Shown here piece after piece: positions 32,110 through 40,806 of a stretch of 64,000 nucleotides of DNA. Source of the DNA: Gordonia hydrophobica NBRC 16057 (GTDB lineage: Bacteria; Actinomycetota; Actinomycetes; Mycobacteriales; Mycobacteriaceae); NCBI RefSeq assembly GCF_001592365.1, contig NZ_BCWU01000004.1:334712-398711 (forward strand), given 5' to 3'. The position numbers and the translations under genes are program-made. Position 1 is the first letter of the stretch. The number at the start of each line of letters is the position of its first letter. The notes below the pieces were generated by a model. That model saw only the letters and a list, made by a program, of their open reading frames with translations. It was not told the DNA's origin and made no database searches.

Positions 32110-32207
32110 TTGTCCACAACCGAATCGGCGTGTCTCGGCGTGTCCGGGCGTGTCGTTCACAGGCGTCCACAGCACCACTCACAGGGCAGTCCACAGCATC
32201 TGTGGAC
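32110..32207. promoter_or_regulatory. TCCACA cluster with one consensus DnaA box and a 10-bp tandem repeat
   Basis: TTGTCCACA at 32110-32118 equals the actinobacterial DnaA box consensus. Weaker TCCACA cores follow at 32166 and 32190 and, inverted, at about 32201. Between them TCGGCGTGTC repeats three times with a 10-bp period (32125-32154, last copy CGGGCGTGTC). The reverse complement GACACGCCGA recurs upstream of nrdF. The rest of the 31895-32295 gap holds only the NrdR boxes and a terminator. Confidence 0.45.
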
Positions 32208-32249
32208 GACGTCGATCGGCGCCGTGCGAGCCCTCTCCCTGAGACGACT

Positions 32250-32277
32250 GTGGCCGCGACCAATCGGTCGCGGCCAC
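32250..32277 (-). terminator. Terminator of the FMN reductase gene
   Basis: Perfect 12-bp arms GTGGCCGCGACC (32250-32261) and GGTCGCGGCCAC (32266-32277) close over the loop AATC. It lies 18 bp downstream of the FMN reductase stop and shields the nrd promoter region. Confidence 0.75.
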
Positions 32278-32295
32278 ACGTTCGCAGGGCGTGGA

Positions 32296-32853
32296 TCAGA
32301 CGGCGACGGCGACCTCGTCGGCGAGGCTGCGCACGGCGGCGACGACGCTCTCCACGATCTCGGCGGTGGCGAGACCCTCGTCGCCCAGGTCGCCGGTGCC
32401 GATGCCGATCTCGACCTTCTCGACGACCTTGGCGCCTGCGATGCCGACCGACTTCCGAGCGTCCTCACGCGACCAGGTGCCCGCATAGCGACCCAGGGCC
32501 GCACCGATGACGCCCGCGGGCTTGCCCGCCAGGGCGCCGGCGCCGTAGGGACGCGACAACCAGTCGATGGCGTTCTTCAGGACGGCCGGGATGGTGCCGT
32601 TGTACTCCGGAGTGACGAACAGGAATGCGTCCACCTCGGCGACGGACCCGCGGAGCGCCGCGATGGAGGCGGGCAGCGCCTCGGCGGTGTCGAGGTCCTC
32701 GTTGTAGAAGGGCAGTTCCCCCAGACCGTCGACGATGCTGAGCGAGATGCCCTCGGGTGCGTTGGCGACGGCGAGCTCGGCGAGTGCGCGGTTGTGCGAA
32801 CCGGCACGGAGGCTGCCGACGAGGATGGCGATGGTGAGATTGCTGTCCGACAT
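32296..32853 (-). CDS. NAD(P)H-dependent FMN reductase (Rv3054c-like)
   Basis: A 185-residue flavodoxin-fold reductase of the YieF/ChrR type. Visible are the phosphate loop LVGSLRAGSHNRAL near residue 12, PFYNEDLD, and the FMN-binding FVTPEYNGTIPAVLKN near residue 80. It reduces FMN, quinones or metals. It diverges from a TetR gene, the same arrangement as Rv3054c-Rv3055. Confidence 0.9.
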   Translation of the reverse strand: MSDSNLTIAILVGSLRAGSHNRALAELAVANAPEGISLSIVDGLGELPFYNEDLDTAEALPASIAALRGSVAEVDAFLFVTPEYNGTIPAVLKNAIDWLSRPYGAGALAGKPAGVIGAALGRYAGTWSREDARKSVGIAGAKVVEKVEIGIGTGDLGDEGLATAEIVESVVAAVRSLADEVAVAV

Positions 32854-33047
32854 GGTCGATCTCCCTGAAGTGATGTCTGCGTACGGCGCCGAAGCTACCG
32901 CGGGTTACCCGAGGGACAACATGCCTTGACCCGCCATGATTCCAAATCCGAGCCGTGACACCCGACACATCCGGACCGCGGTCCGGAATTCTGCGACGCC
33001 GCCATTGGGACGACTACGACATCGCCGACATGAACTATGGTCGGAGC

Positions 33048-33671
33048 ATGCCACTCGACGGCCCCGGACCACTCGAACTGCACGTGACGAACTCCCCCGC
33101 TCCCCTGCCGGAGCGGGCCGACGCCGCGCGCAATCGTCGTCTGCTGCTGGCCGCCGCGCAGTCGCTGATCGACAGCCAGGGCGCCGCCGCGGTGACGATG
33201 GAGGCCGTCGCGCGCGCCGCCGGCGTCGGCAAGGGGACCGTGTTTCGCCGCTTCGGGAACCGCACCGGCCTGATGCTGGCGCTGCTCGACCACTCCGAGT
33301 CGGATCTGCAGCAGGGCTTCTTGTCCGGTCCCGAACCGCTCGGTCCCGGCGCACCGCCGCTCGAGCGGCTGATCGCCTATGGACGCGCGCGACTGAAGAT
33401 GACCACCGACCACCTCGACATCCTCCTCGAAGCGGGTGCCGACCAGCCCGATCATCTGTCGCATCCGGTGTGGACGATGTCCACGCACCATGTCCGCATG
33501 CTGTTGGGCGAACTCGGTTTCAGCGGTCGCATCGAGGTGACCGCCCAGGCGATTCAGGCGCCGCTGATGGCGCAGACCGTGCGCCACCTGGTCGACGTGA
33601 TCGGCATGACGCGCGCCGAGATCGCCGACGACTGGGAGGCCATGATCCGGCGCCTGGTGGCGGGGCACTGA
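33048..33671 (+). CDS. TetR-family transcriptional regulator (Rv3055-like)
   Basis: A 207-residue TetR regulator with the helix-turn-helix at about residues 32-62: VTMEAVARAAGVGKGTVFRRFGNR. The start is placed at the ATG 33048, preceded by TCGGAGC; in-frame starts exist back to 32955. It diverges from the FMN reductase and probably represses it. It converges on eccB with 21 bp between. Confidence 0.82.
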   Translation: MPLDGPGPLELHVTNSPAPLPERADAARNRRLLLAAAQSLIDSQGAAAVTMEAVARAAGVGKGTVFRRFGNRTGLMLALLDHSESDLQQGFLSGPEPLGPGAPPLERLIAYGRARLKMTTDHLDILLEAGADQPDHLSHPVWTMSTHHVRMLLGELGFSGRIEVTAQAIQAPLMAQTVRHLVDVIGMTRAEIADDWEAMIRRLVAGH

Positions 33672-33692
33672 CCTCGCTGCCGCACGCCGCGC

Positions 33693-35084
33693 TCAGCCGG
33701 TTCCGTCGCGGGTGACCGCGGCGGCCTCGCGACTCAATTCCGGGCCGCTCGGCAGCAGCGACACCATCGGCCACGGAGCGAGAAGTGGGTCGTCGAGCCC
33801 GAGCATCGTCGCCGTCTCGGCACCCGCCAGTTGGTAGCGCACCCCGGCATCGCTGATGTAAAGCGGTGTCGACGCGCGTCGCGAGTCCGTCTCGACGCCG
33901 GTCAGCAGCACATGCTCGCCGGACCCTGGTGCGAGGTAGACCAGATCGAGCGCCGGTCCCACCCCGTCCGCCGACGCCAGCGCCACCGGCCGCCCGCCAT
34001 CAGGAACCGGCAGGCGACGGGCGGTGAGAAGTTGAGTGCTCGCGCGGGAATCGTCGCGCCCACGGCTCCAGCGATGACACAGGACCGGCTGCTCGTCGTC
34101 CGAGATCACCGGCACTGTCCGCGGAAAATGCGTCAGCGACACCTGCTCCCGGACCGGCAACGTCGCCACCTCGGCAGGCGCCACCCGCCGCACCGTCTGT
34201 CCCGCGGCGGGATCGGCGAGCCGCATCACCTCGGCCGCCGCCGCGGACAGCGGCTGCACCGCATCGCGCAGGATCAAGTGGTAGCGCACGGTCCCGTCCG
34301 CTCCCGCCGTCGCCACCACCGAGCCGACCGGCATGCCGAGCACGCCGACGCCGCCGCGACCGGGCACATCGGGCACCCGCAGTGCCGGGCGAACTGGAAA
34401 CGAGCCGAGGAACCCCGCGGCGACCGGTCGCGGCGTCGCCGATTCCAGTCCAAGACCGCGCAGCAGTTCCACGCTGCCTCGGTCGACGCTGGCGCGCACC
34501 GGTGTCGCGGTCCCGCCGGTCTCCGGGGCGGAATAGAGCAGCCAGACGACGCCGTCGCTCTCCACCAGAGCGGTCGCGGTCGGCGACGCGGGAGCCGTGG
34601 CGCCGACGATCACCGCGTCGATCCCGGCGGACTCGCACAGGGTCCAGGTGGAGCGATCGGCGTCGGCGGCTCCCGCGAGGGCCGACGGTGCGCCGACGAT
34701 GCCCACTTGCGCGCCGCGCGGGTACGTCGCGAGCGCGCTCTCGCTGACATGACGCACGGGCGCGGCCTGCCCGAGGATCAGCCGCGCCGAGGCCACATTC
34801 GTCGCCGGATGCATCACCTCGTCCAGCAGGACGAAGACCGCGCCGGCGTCGTCGGTGACGATCTGGGCGTCCTTCACCGCGGGTTGCGGCCGGATGAATC
34901 CGTAGATCCCCGCGCCGGCGACGATCACCACCGCCAGGATGGCGCCTGCGATCAGCGAACGGGTCTGTGCGCGCATCGGATCATGCATCATCCGCACGTC
35001 TCGCCGAACCAGCGCGTGCTCGGCTCGTGCCAGGCCGAACCGGTATCCACTGACCTGAGCACGCGTGGTGAGGTGTCGTGACAT
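33693..35084 (-). CDS. eccB: Type VII secretion membrane protein EccB
   Basis: A 463-residue ESX core-complex protein. The N-terminal cytoplasmic segment MSRHLTTRAQVSGYRFGLARA and HALVRRDVRM are hallmarks of EccB. A single membrane helix (SLIAGAILAVVIVAGAGIYGF, about residues 43-64) follows, then a large extracytoplasmic domain with DPSRATYYL-like repeats reduced and two cysteines (TLCES, VLCHRWSRG) in the usual places. The length suits EccB4. No eccC, eccD, mycP or esx genes are nearby; only a divergent eccE. Confidence 0.9.
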   Translation of the reverse strand: MSRHLTTRAQVSGYRFGLARAEHALVRRDVRMMHDPMRAQTRSLIAGAILAVVIVAGAGIYGFIRPQPAVKDAQIVTDDAGAVFVLLDEVMHPATNVASARLILGQAAPVRHVSESALATYPRGAQVGIVGAPSALAGAADADRSTWTLCESAGIDAVIVGATAPASPTATALVESDGVVWLLYSAPETGGTATPVRASVDRGSVELLRGLGLESATPRPVAAGFLGSFPVRPALRVPDVPGRGGVGVLGMPVGSVVATAGADGTVRYHLILRDAVQPLSAAAAEVMRLADPAAGQTVRRVAPAEVATLPVREQVSLTHFPRTVPVISDDEQPVLCHRWSRGRDDSRASTQLLTARRLPVPDGGRPVALASADGVGPALDLVYLAPGSGEHVLLTGVETDSRRASTPLYISDAGVRYQLAGAETATMLGLDDPLLAPWPMVSLLPSGPELSREAAAVTRDGTG

Positions 35085-35180
35085 CCATTCCCCCGATCGA
35101 TTTCCCCGCATGGAGACTAACCGCGCGATAGCCTCACTCCACGACGATTCGGACAAATCGTTGTCAGGGGGAACTCAACA

Positions 35181-36545
35181 TTGCAGACACGACTGTTGTC
35201 TCGCCGCGACTCCGCATGGCACCCCACGGCGCCGTTCGACGTCCCGGCGGGCGAGGAGTACATCGGCCTCCAGCGGGACGGCGACACTCTCATCGGCGTC
35301 CTCGCCGTGACGCCGACGGCACCGGCGCCGATCGTCGTCGGCGCGGCCGCCTCCGGCGATGCACAGCTGCTGAACGCGGTCGCCGCGGCTCTCACGCATC
35401 ACGACGCGGCCCCGGTCGCGATCGACGTCGTCAGCCACACGATGGGCTGCTGGGGCGCCACCCCCGCGGCGCGCAGCTATCGCGGCCTTCTCGGCGGGCT
35501 GCACATCGCGTCGCACCGCAGCGTCCACCTCGTGGTCCGACTCCGACCAGCCGCCTTCCCCGCTGCTGTCAACGCACGCGGAGGGCCGGGCGCGGGAACC
35601 CTGCGGACCGCCCTCTGGTGCCTACGCCGCGTCCGCTCCCGACTGTCTGATGCCGCGGTGGGCACCCGCCCGCTGACCGCCGCGGAGATCACCGAACTGA
35701 CCGCGCGACTGACCGAGGGCATCGACGTCCGGAGCCTGCAGACGCCCGGATCGTCGCTGGTCAGCTACGCGTTGCCCGCTCCGACGCCAGAGTCGTTGGC
35801 CGCGCTACTGGCCGCGCCAATCTCCGCCGACGCACTCTCCACGACGGTCACGGTCAGCATCGCGGCCGGACCGTCGATGCGCGTGACCGTCCGCGACAAC
35901 GGCGGTCGTGCCGTCGACCGGACCGGCGAGCTCGGGCTCATGCGGCTCGAGGCTCCGCCTGCTGCGGCGATCGGCCTTCCCGTCGGGCTGCCGCCGCTCC
36001 GGCGCCGCAGTCCGCGAATCGACGCGATGGTCCCTCGTGTGGGGCCTGCCGAAACACTGCCTCTCCTCACGCTGCCGATCCCGATCGCAGGCGACGGTCA
36101 GCTCGTCGGCGCCGATCGGTCCGGACGACCGGTCACCCTCCGACTCGCCGGTCGCGACATTCCGCGCTGCAACGTCCTCGGCGATCGAGCCGTCGCACAG
36201 CAGGTCGTCGTCCGCCTCGCCGCGCTCGGTTTCGCCGTCGACGTCGCGTCCGACGACGCGCAGCCATGGCAGCGGCTCGCCGACTCGGTCGGCGTTGGCC
36301 TCGGGTCGGGCGGTGCTCCACAGCGTCCGGTACAGGTGGTCGTCGACGACTCCGACGCCGGCGGGGTGACCGCACCGCCCGGCGCCACCCTGATCAGAAT
36401 CCATCGCATCGACGATCCGCCGTCCGACACCGGTCCGGCCCTTCGACGCGGCCCGGACGAGACGATCCTCGCCGAGGGCGCGGGCCGGACGGTCTCGATC
36501 CGACCGGTCTCGACCGATGCCGAACGCGCACTGATCGAGACGTGA
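35181..36545 (+). CDS. eccE: EccE-like ESX protein lacking N-terminal membrane helices
   Basis: A 454-residue protein resembling the cytoplasmic part of EccE. Diagnostic are IAGDGQLVGADRSGRPVTLRL near residue 305 and the RDIPRCNVLGDRAVAQQVVVR segment after it. EccE normally has two N-terminal membrane helices; none is seen here. The TTG start at 35181 is chosen for AGGGGGAA about 8 nt upstream. It is divergent from eccB, 96 bp apart, so the two probably share a regulatory region. Confidence 0.7.
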   Translation: MQTRLLSRRDSAWHPTAPFDVPAGEEYIGLQRDGDTLIGVLAVTPTAPAPIVVGAAASGDAQLLNAVAAALTHHDAAPVAIDVVSHTMGCWGATPAARSYRGLLGGLHIASHRSVHLVVRLRPAAFPAAVNARGGPGAGTLRTALWCLRRVRSRLSDAAVGTRPLTAAEITELTARLTEGIDVRSLQTPGSSLVSYALPAPTPESLAALLAAPISADALSTTVTVSIAAGPSMRVTVRDNGGRAVDRTGELGLMRLEAPPAAAIGLPVGLPPLRRRSPRIDAMVPRVGPAETLPLLTLPIPIAGDGQLVGADRSGRPVTLRLAGRDIPRCNVLGDRAVAQQVVVRLAALGFAVDVASDDAQPWQRLADSVGVGLGSGGAPQRPVQVVVDDSDAGGVTAPPGATLIRIHRIDDPPSDTGPALRRGPDETILAEGAGRTVSIRPVSTDAERALIET

Positions 36546-36606
36546 GATCTCGCCTCCCGAGCACCGCTCGTCCAACATCGTTCACCCGGGCCACTCCCCC
36601 GGTAGC

Positions 36607-37299
36607 GTGACCACCATGACTCCTGCGACATTCCCCACCGACTGGTCCACCGCACTCGTCCTGGTCGCGCACCCGGACGACCCCGAGTACGGAATGGCCG
36701 CCGCCGTCGCGCGGTGGACGTCCGAAGGCAAGCACGTCGTCTACGGCCTGGCGACCAGCGGCGAGGTCGGCATCGAGGGCATGGACGCCGCCGAAGCCGG
36801 GCCGCTGCGCGAGGCCGAACAGATCGCGTCGGCCGCGGTGGTCGGCGTCGACGACGTGGAGTTCTGGGGATTCCCGGACAGCCAGGTCTTCAACTCCCCC
36901 GAACTGCGCGCCAAGATCCGAGAGGTCATCCAACGCGTCGACCCCGACGTCATCGCCTGCACCTACGGCGGCCCCAGTTGGGGCGAGGGCAAGCCGCCGA
37001 ATCAGCGCGACCACATCGAGTTCGCCGCAGCAGTGATCGACGCGTATGACGAACTGCCCGACGCACGGTCCACCGTGTTCTGGAACGGGCCCAATCCGAC
37101 TCACGCGGTCGACGTCACCGGCTTCACCGAGAAGGCCGTCGAGTCGTTGACCTGCCACCAGGTCTACCTCGAGGTGCTCGATCCAGCCACCCCGGTCCAG
37201 GCCCAGGCACGTCAGCAAGTGGAGTGGTCCACCCAGCCGATCGACGGCTTCGACGCCGCCCGGGCATCGGGCTTCGAGCAGATTCGCCCGACGGAGTAG
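36607..37299 (+). CDS. PIG-L family deacetylase
   Basis: A 230-residue LmbE/PIG-L metalloenzyme. The zinc site is visible as VAHPDDPEYG near residue 22 and NQRDHIEF near residue 138. The fold hydrolyses N-acetyl sugar or related amides; it differs from the Mca gene at 60451. The GTG at 36607 and the ATG at 36616 are both possible starts. It is a single-gene unit followed by a terminator. Confidence 0.87.
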   Translation: MTTMTPATFPTDWSTALVLVAHPDDPEYGMAAAVARWTSEGKHVVYGLATSGEVGIEGMDAAEAGPLREAEQIASAAVVGVDDVEFWGFPDSQVFNSPELRAKIREVIQRVDPDVIACTYGGPSWGEGKPPNQRDHIEFAAAVIDAYDELPDARSTVFWNGPNPTHAVDVTGFTEKAVESLTCHQVYLEVLDPATPVQAQARQQVEWSTQPIDGFDAARASGFEQIRPTE

Positions 37300-37312
37300 C
37301 CCCGACACAGCA

Positions 37313-37346
37313 CCGGGGCCGCACGCTCGTTCGCGTACGGCCCCGG
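37313..37346. terminator. Convergent terminator between PIG-L and L,D-transpeptidase genes
   Basis: CCGGGGCCG (37313-37321) pairs with CGGCCCCGG (37338-37346) over a 16-nt loop. It lies between two converging genes. Confidence 0.6.
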
Positions 37347-37374
37347 GATCACCGGTATGGCTTTCGTGGCTACC

Positions 37375-38241
37375 TCAGGATGCTGAACCCGCCAGCACGG
37401 AAGGAATCAGGTCGGCGAGGTTCCCGACGACTCCGCCGATCACGTCCGCACCCGGCAACGACTGCTGCTGCGCACTGGGTGCATCCTTCGGCGCATCGAC
37501 GTTGACACCGATCGTGATCTGCGGGTTCTTGGCGGGATCAAGCCACTGCAGCACCTTCACCATCTCGTCGCGGGCGATGGCGACACAGCCCTGAGTCGGC
37601 TTGCCGTCGGTCACGTGCAGGAAGATCGCCGATGCGTCGCCGGGTGTGCGCGTCGGGTTGTGGTTGATGTTGACCGCGTAGTCGTACACCGGTCCCGAGT
37701 TGTACAGGTTCTCACTGTCGCCGCCCGGGCTGGTGTCGGAGACGACGTGGGTGTTGTAGGTGGGAGACTTCTCGTTCGAGTCCCACCAATCGCGCGTGGT
37801 GGTCTTGAAGTACTCCATCTTGGTTCCCTCGGGCTTGTCCTGCCGACCGAACGCGATGTTCATCGGGAAGGTGCCCTGCGGGGTGCGGTAGACATTGTCC
37901 TGCGCCTTCCCCATGCCCTTCTCGCCGAGGTACGCCTTGGTGGGACCGAGGACCGGTTTCCACGTCCCGGTCGCGTCCTTCTCGAACCCGGTGAGTGTCG
38001 CCGTCTGGGACGACGCCACCGGCGCGGTCACCACGATCATCTGTGAAGTCTCCGCGGCACCGGGCACGGCGGGTGCGCCCGGAGTGGTCAGCCCCTTGAG
38101 CAGATTGTCGATCAGCGTGGTGATGCTGCCGGACCCGGTCTGCGGCGCCGTCTGCGGAACCGCTGCGGCCTGTCCAGCACCCACGACAAGTGCTCCGAGG
38201 AGCGCCGTCAGCGCAAACCCCAGTTGTAACATTCGCCTCAT
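37375..38241 (-). CDS. L,D-transpeptidase (YkuD), secreted
   Basis: A 288-residue exported enzyme that would form 3-3 crosslinks in peptidoglycan or attach proteins to it. The signal peptide MRRMLQLGFALTALLGALVV ends at GQAAA. The YkuD catalytic motif is IFLHVTDGKPTQGCVAI, with His and the Cys nucleophile, near residue 215. An Ala/Pro linker precedes the domain. The start at 38241 is the best match to a signal peptide; in-frame alternatives lie at 38256 and 38232. Confidence 0.85.
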   Translation of the reverse strand: MRRMLQLGFALTALLGALVVGAGQAAAVPQTAPQTGSGSITTLIDNLLKGLTTPGAPAVPGAAETSQMIVVTAPVASSQTATLTGFEKDATGTWKPVLGPTKAYLGEKGMGKAQDNVYRTPQGTFPMNIAFGRQDKPEGTKMEYFKTTTRDWWDSNEKSPTYNTHVVSDTSPGGDSENLYNSGPVYDYAVNINHNPTRTPGDASAIFLHVTDGKPTQGCVAIARDEMVKVLQWLDPAKNPQITIGVNVDAPKDAPSAQQQSLPGADVIGGVVGNLADLIPSVLAGSAS

Positions 38242-38396
38242 CAGTAACTTCAGCACCACCTCAGTGTGCCAGCCGAGACGACGTGATCGCCACCCGCGGA
38301 GATCATCGTCACCTTTCCGCAACTGTTCTGTGAGCAGCACAAACGGTCAGATCCCGACAAGAACGACGTAGCGCGAATCCGACTACGGTGGAGACC

Positions 38397-38993
38397 ATGA
38401 CTCCTGCTCCCCGATGGATCACCGACACCGAACCCGGCCACAGCGAGTGGTACATCCAGCGCTTTCGTGAGATGGCCGCCGACGGCGCCGACCTGTTCGG
38501 CGAGGCGCGCTTCGTCGACGCGATGGTCGGCCGCGGCTCCCGTCTGCTCGACGCCGGGTGCGGTCCCGGCCGCGTCGGCGGATATCTGCACACGGTGGGT
38601 CACCGCGTCACCGGCGTCGACGTCGATCCCACGCTGATCGAAGCCGCCGAGGCCGACTACCCGGGACCGGACTGGCGGGTCGGCGATCTCGCCGAGCTCG
38701 ACCTCCGAGAGCCCGATGGCAGTCGAACCCGATTCGACGCCATCGTCTGCGCGGGCAACGTCCTCGCCTTCGTCGCCCCAGACACCGAGGCGCAGGTGCT
38801 GCGCCGGCTCGGCGAGCACCTCGCCCCGACCGGCCGCCTCGCGGTCGGCTTCCACGTCGCGAAACTCGCACTGGCCGATTTCGACGCCGCGCTGGCCGAG
38901 ACCGACCTCGTCCTGGATCTGCGTCTGGCGACGTGGGACCTCCGCCCCTGGCACGACGACGCCGACTTCGCCGTCTCGATCCTGCGACACTGA
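38397..38993 (+). CDS. Class I SAM-dependent methyltransferase
   Basis: A 198-residue methyltransferase with a clear SAM-binding motif RLLDAGCGPGRVGGYL near residue 47, followed by VTGVDVDPTLIEAA and the motif IV region FDAIVCAGNVLAF. Substrate is unknown. GGTGGAG lies before the ATG at 38397; a GTG at 38388 is an alternative. It converges on phoH2. Confidence 0.85.
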   Translation: MTPAPRWITDTEPGHSEWYIQRFREMAADGADLFGEARFVDAMVGRGSRLLDAGCGPGRVGGYLHTVGHRVTGVDVDPTLIEAAEADYPGPDWRVGDLAELDLREPDGSRTRFDAIVCAGNVLAFVAPDTEAQVLRRLGEHLAPTGRLAVGFHVAKLALADFDAALAETDLVLDLRLATWDLRPWHDDADFAVSILRH

Positions 38994-39046
38994 GGACTCG
39001 GGCACCGAGAACGCGGGCGACTGCGTAAGTGGGCACAGCAGAGAAG

Positions 39047-39113
39047 ATCTGCGTCCCCGTGACACCGAGGCGAGGGCGGATGCCCTCGGCAAGGGTGCTA
39101 CGGGGACGCAGAT
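39047..39113. terminator. Long multi-stem inverted structure between methyltransferase and phoH2
   Basis: Outer 14-bp arms ATCTGCGTCCCCGT (39047-39060) and ACGGGGACGCAGAT (39100-39113) enclose CACC/GGTG (39063-39066 with 39094-39097) and an inner hairpin CGAGGG/CCCTCG (39071-39076 with 39083-39088). It is larger than a simple terminator but sits between converging genes. Confidence 0.65.
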
Positions 39114-39127
39114 GTCAGTAGCTGCGG

Positions 39128-40432
39128 CTATGCACCCGCGCCGGGCGCGAACTCCTCCAGCATCTCAGTGACCAGCGCGGCGATCGGCGACCGCTCGCTG
39201 CGCGAGAGTGTGATGTGGGCGAACAGCGGATGCCCCTTCAACTTCTCGATGACCGCGGCCACGCCGTCGTGCCGTCCAACGCGCAGGTTGTCACGCTGCG
39301 CGACGTCGTGCGTCAGCACCACGCGCGATCCGGAGCCGAGTCGGGACAGCACGGTCAGCAGCACGTTGCGCTCCAGCGACTGCGCCTCGTCGACGATCAC
39401 GAACGAGTCGTGCAACGACCGCCCGCGGATATGGGTCAGCGGCAGCACCTCCAGCATGCCGCGATCGAGGACCTCGTCGATGACCTCCGTCGACACCAGT
39501 CCTTCCAGGGTGTCGAACACCGCCTGAGCCCAGGGCCCCATCTTCTCGGCCTCGCTGCCGGGCAGGTAGCCGAGCTGTTGGCCGCCGACCGCGTACAGCG
39601 GCCGGAAGACGACCACCTTGCGGTGCGTCCGTCGCTCCAGCACGGCTTCCAGACCGGCGCACAGGGCGAGTGCCGACTTGCCCGTGCCCGCCTTGCCGCC
39701 GAGCGAGACGATCCCCACCGACTCGTCGAGCAGCAGATCCAGCGCAACCCGCTGCTCCGCCGAGCGACCGCGCAGCCCGAAGGCCTCCCGGTCGCCTCGC
39801 ACCAGCCGCACCTGCTTGGTGTCGGTGACCCGACCGAGCGCGCTCTGCCCGTTGCCCAGCAGCCGCAGTCCGGTGTGGCACGGCAGGTCGCGGGCCTCGT
39901 CGAGATCGATGACGCCGTCGGCGAACAGCGCGTCGATCGCGGTGTCGGCGACGTCGACCTCGTCCATGCCGGTCCATCCGGAGACCACCACGTCCTGCGC
40001 GTGGTACTCGTCGGCCGCGAGTCCCACCGCTCCGGCCTTCACCCGCAGCGGCGTGTCCTTCGAGACCAGCGTGACGTCACGACCCTCGGCGCGCAGATTC
40101 AGCGCGCACGCGAGGATCCGCGAATCGTTGGTGTCGTTGCGGAAGCCCGCCGGAAGCACCGAGGGATCGGTGTGATTCAGCTCGACTTGCACGGTGCCGC
40201 CGTCGTCCCCGATGGGGATGGCGATGTCGAGGCGCTCGTGCTTGATGCGCAGGTCGTCGAGCAGTCGCAGAGCCTGGCGGGCGAACCAGCCCAGCTCGCT
40301 GTGGTGGCGTTTGCCCTCGAGTTCTGAGATGACGACCAGTGGGAGGACGACGTGGTGCTCGGCGAAGCGAGTCACCGCCCACGGGTCGGACAGCAGAACG
40401 GAGGTATCGAGGACGTAGGTGCGAACGGTCAC
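39128..40432 (-). CDS. phoH2: PhoH2: PIN ribonuclease fused to PhoH helicase
   Basis: A 434-residue two-domain protein. The N-terminal PIN nuclease has [19 protein letters not shown] and [10 protein letters not shown] with the acidic metal-binding residues. The C-terminal PhoH ATPase has Walker [11 protein letters not shown] near residue 250 and Walker [11 protein letters not shown] near 345. Mycobacterial PhoH2 unwinds and cleaves RNA and pairs with a small antitoxin, PhoAT. The GTG start has AGGAG upstream and overlaps the stop of a 47-codon ORF. Gene order with desA2 and glyA matches Rv1093-Rv1095. Confidence 0.93.
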   Translation of the reverse strand: MTVRTYVLDTSVLLSDPWAVTRFAEHHVVLPLVVISELEGKRHHSELGWFARQALRLLDDLRIKHERLDIAIPIGDDGGTVQVELNHTDPSVLPAGFRNDTNDSRILACALNLRAEGRDVTLVSKDTPLRVKAGAVGLAADEYHAQDVVVSGWTGMDEVDVADTAIDALFADGVIDLDEARDLPCHTGLRLLGNGQSALGRVTDTKQVRLVRGDREAFGLRGRSAEQRVALDLLLDESVGIVSLGGKAGTGKSALALCAGLEAVLERRTHRKVVVFRPLYAVGGQQLGYLPGSEAEKMGPWAQAVFDTLEGLVSTEVIDEVLDRGMLEVLPLTHIRGRSLHDSFVIVDEAQSLERNVLLTVLSRLGSGSRVVLTHDVAQRDNLRVGRHDGVAAVIEKLKGHPLFAHITLSRSERSPIAALVTEMLEEFAPGAGA

Positions 40433-40572
40433 GTCGGACTCCTAGGCGTCCGTGCGGCCCCGCACGGAACCATGTTGTCTTGAGCAGCCGGTCGGCTCGT
40501 GCCTTGCCCGTTCACCGTCTGATGACGGTCAGCGGACCTCGGCGAGAGCCGGGGCCGGCTCTCTCGTGACAC
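40429..40572 (-). CDS. Small ORF overlapping phoH2, possible phoAT antitoxin
   Basis: An open frame of 47 codons (GTG 40572, TGA 40429-40431) ends in GTGA shared with the phoH2 start, which would couple translation. The product is Arg/Ser/Pro-rich. In mycobacteria a short antitoxin gene, phoAT, sits directly upstream of phoH2, and this is the only ORF in that position. A shorter form could start at the GTG at 40515. No Shine-Dalgarno sequence is convincing, and similarity to known PhoAT could not be checked. Confidence 0.35.
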   Translation of the reverse strand: MSRESRPRLSPRSADRHQTVNGQGTSRPAAQDNMVPCGAARTPRSPT

Positions 40573-40585
40573 CTGCGTCGTTCAC
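40529..40585 (-). CDS. 18-codon upstream ORF in the phoH2 leader
   Basis: GTG at 40585 opens an 18-residue frame ([18 protein letters not shown]) ending with TGA at 40529. It has the best ribosome site in the leader, GGGAGG about 8 nt upstream. It overlaps the 47-codon ORF in another frame. It may be a regulatory uORF. The remaining part of the 40586-40806 gap shows nothing I can name. Confidence 0.3.
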   Translation of the reverse strand: MNDAGVTREPAPALAEVR

Positions 40586-40806
40586 GAATCGAACCTCCCG
40601 AACGAACCGCTTCCCCGCGGCCCGTTAGGGCTCAACGTACGCGGGGTCACACCGCCTATTGGCGACCACGTGTCGGCGCGTCGGTTAAGTTCGCGTGACC
40701 GAAAGGTCGCCGTCAGAGCACTCCCGCCTCCGGTTTCACAGGCACACCATCAGCCCCACCGCACGATCACTTGCCAATCCGGAAACCGATGCCTACGCTT
40801 TCCATC

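Noticed and set aside
40433..40806. A named riboswitch (for example c-di-AMP) in the phoH2 leader
   Set aside because: Several hairpins exist, but I could not match conserved riboswitch core sequences.
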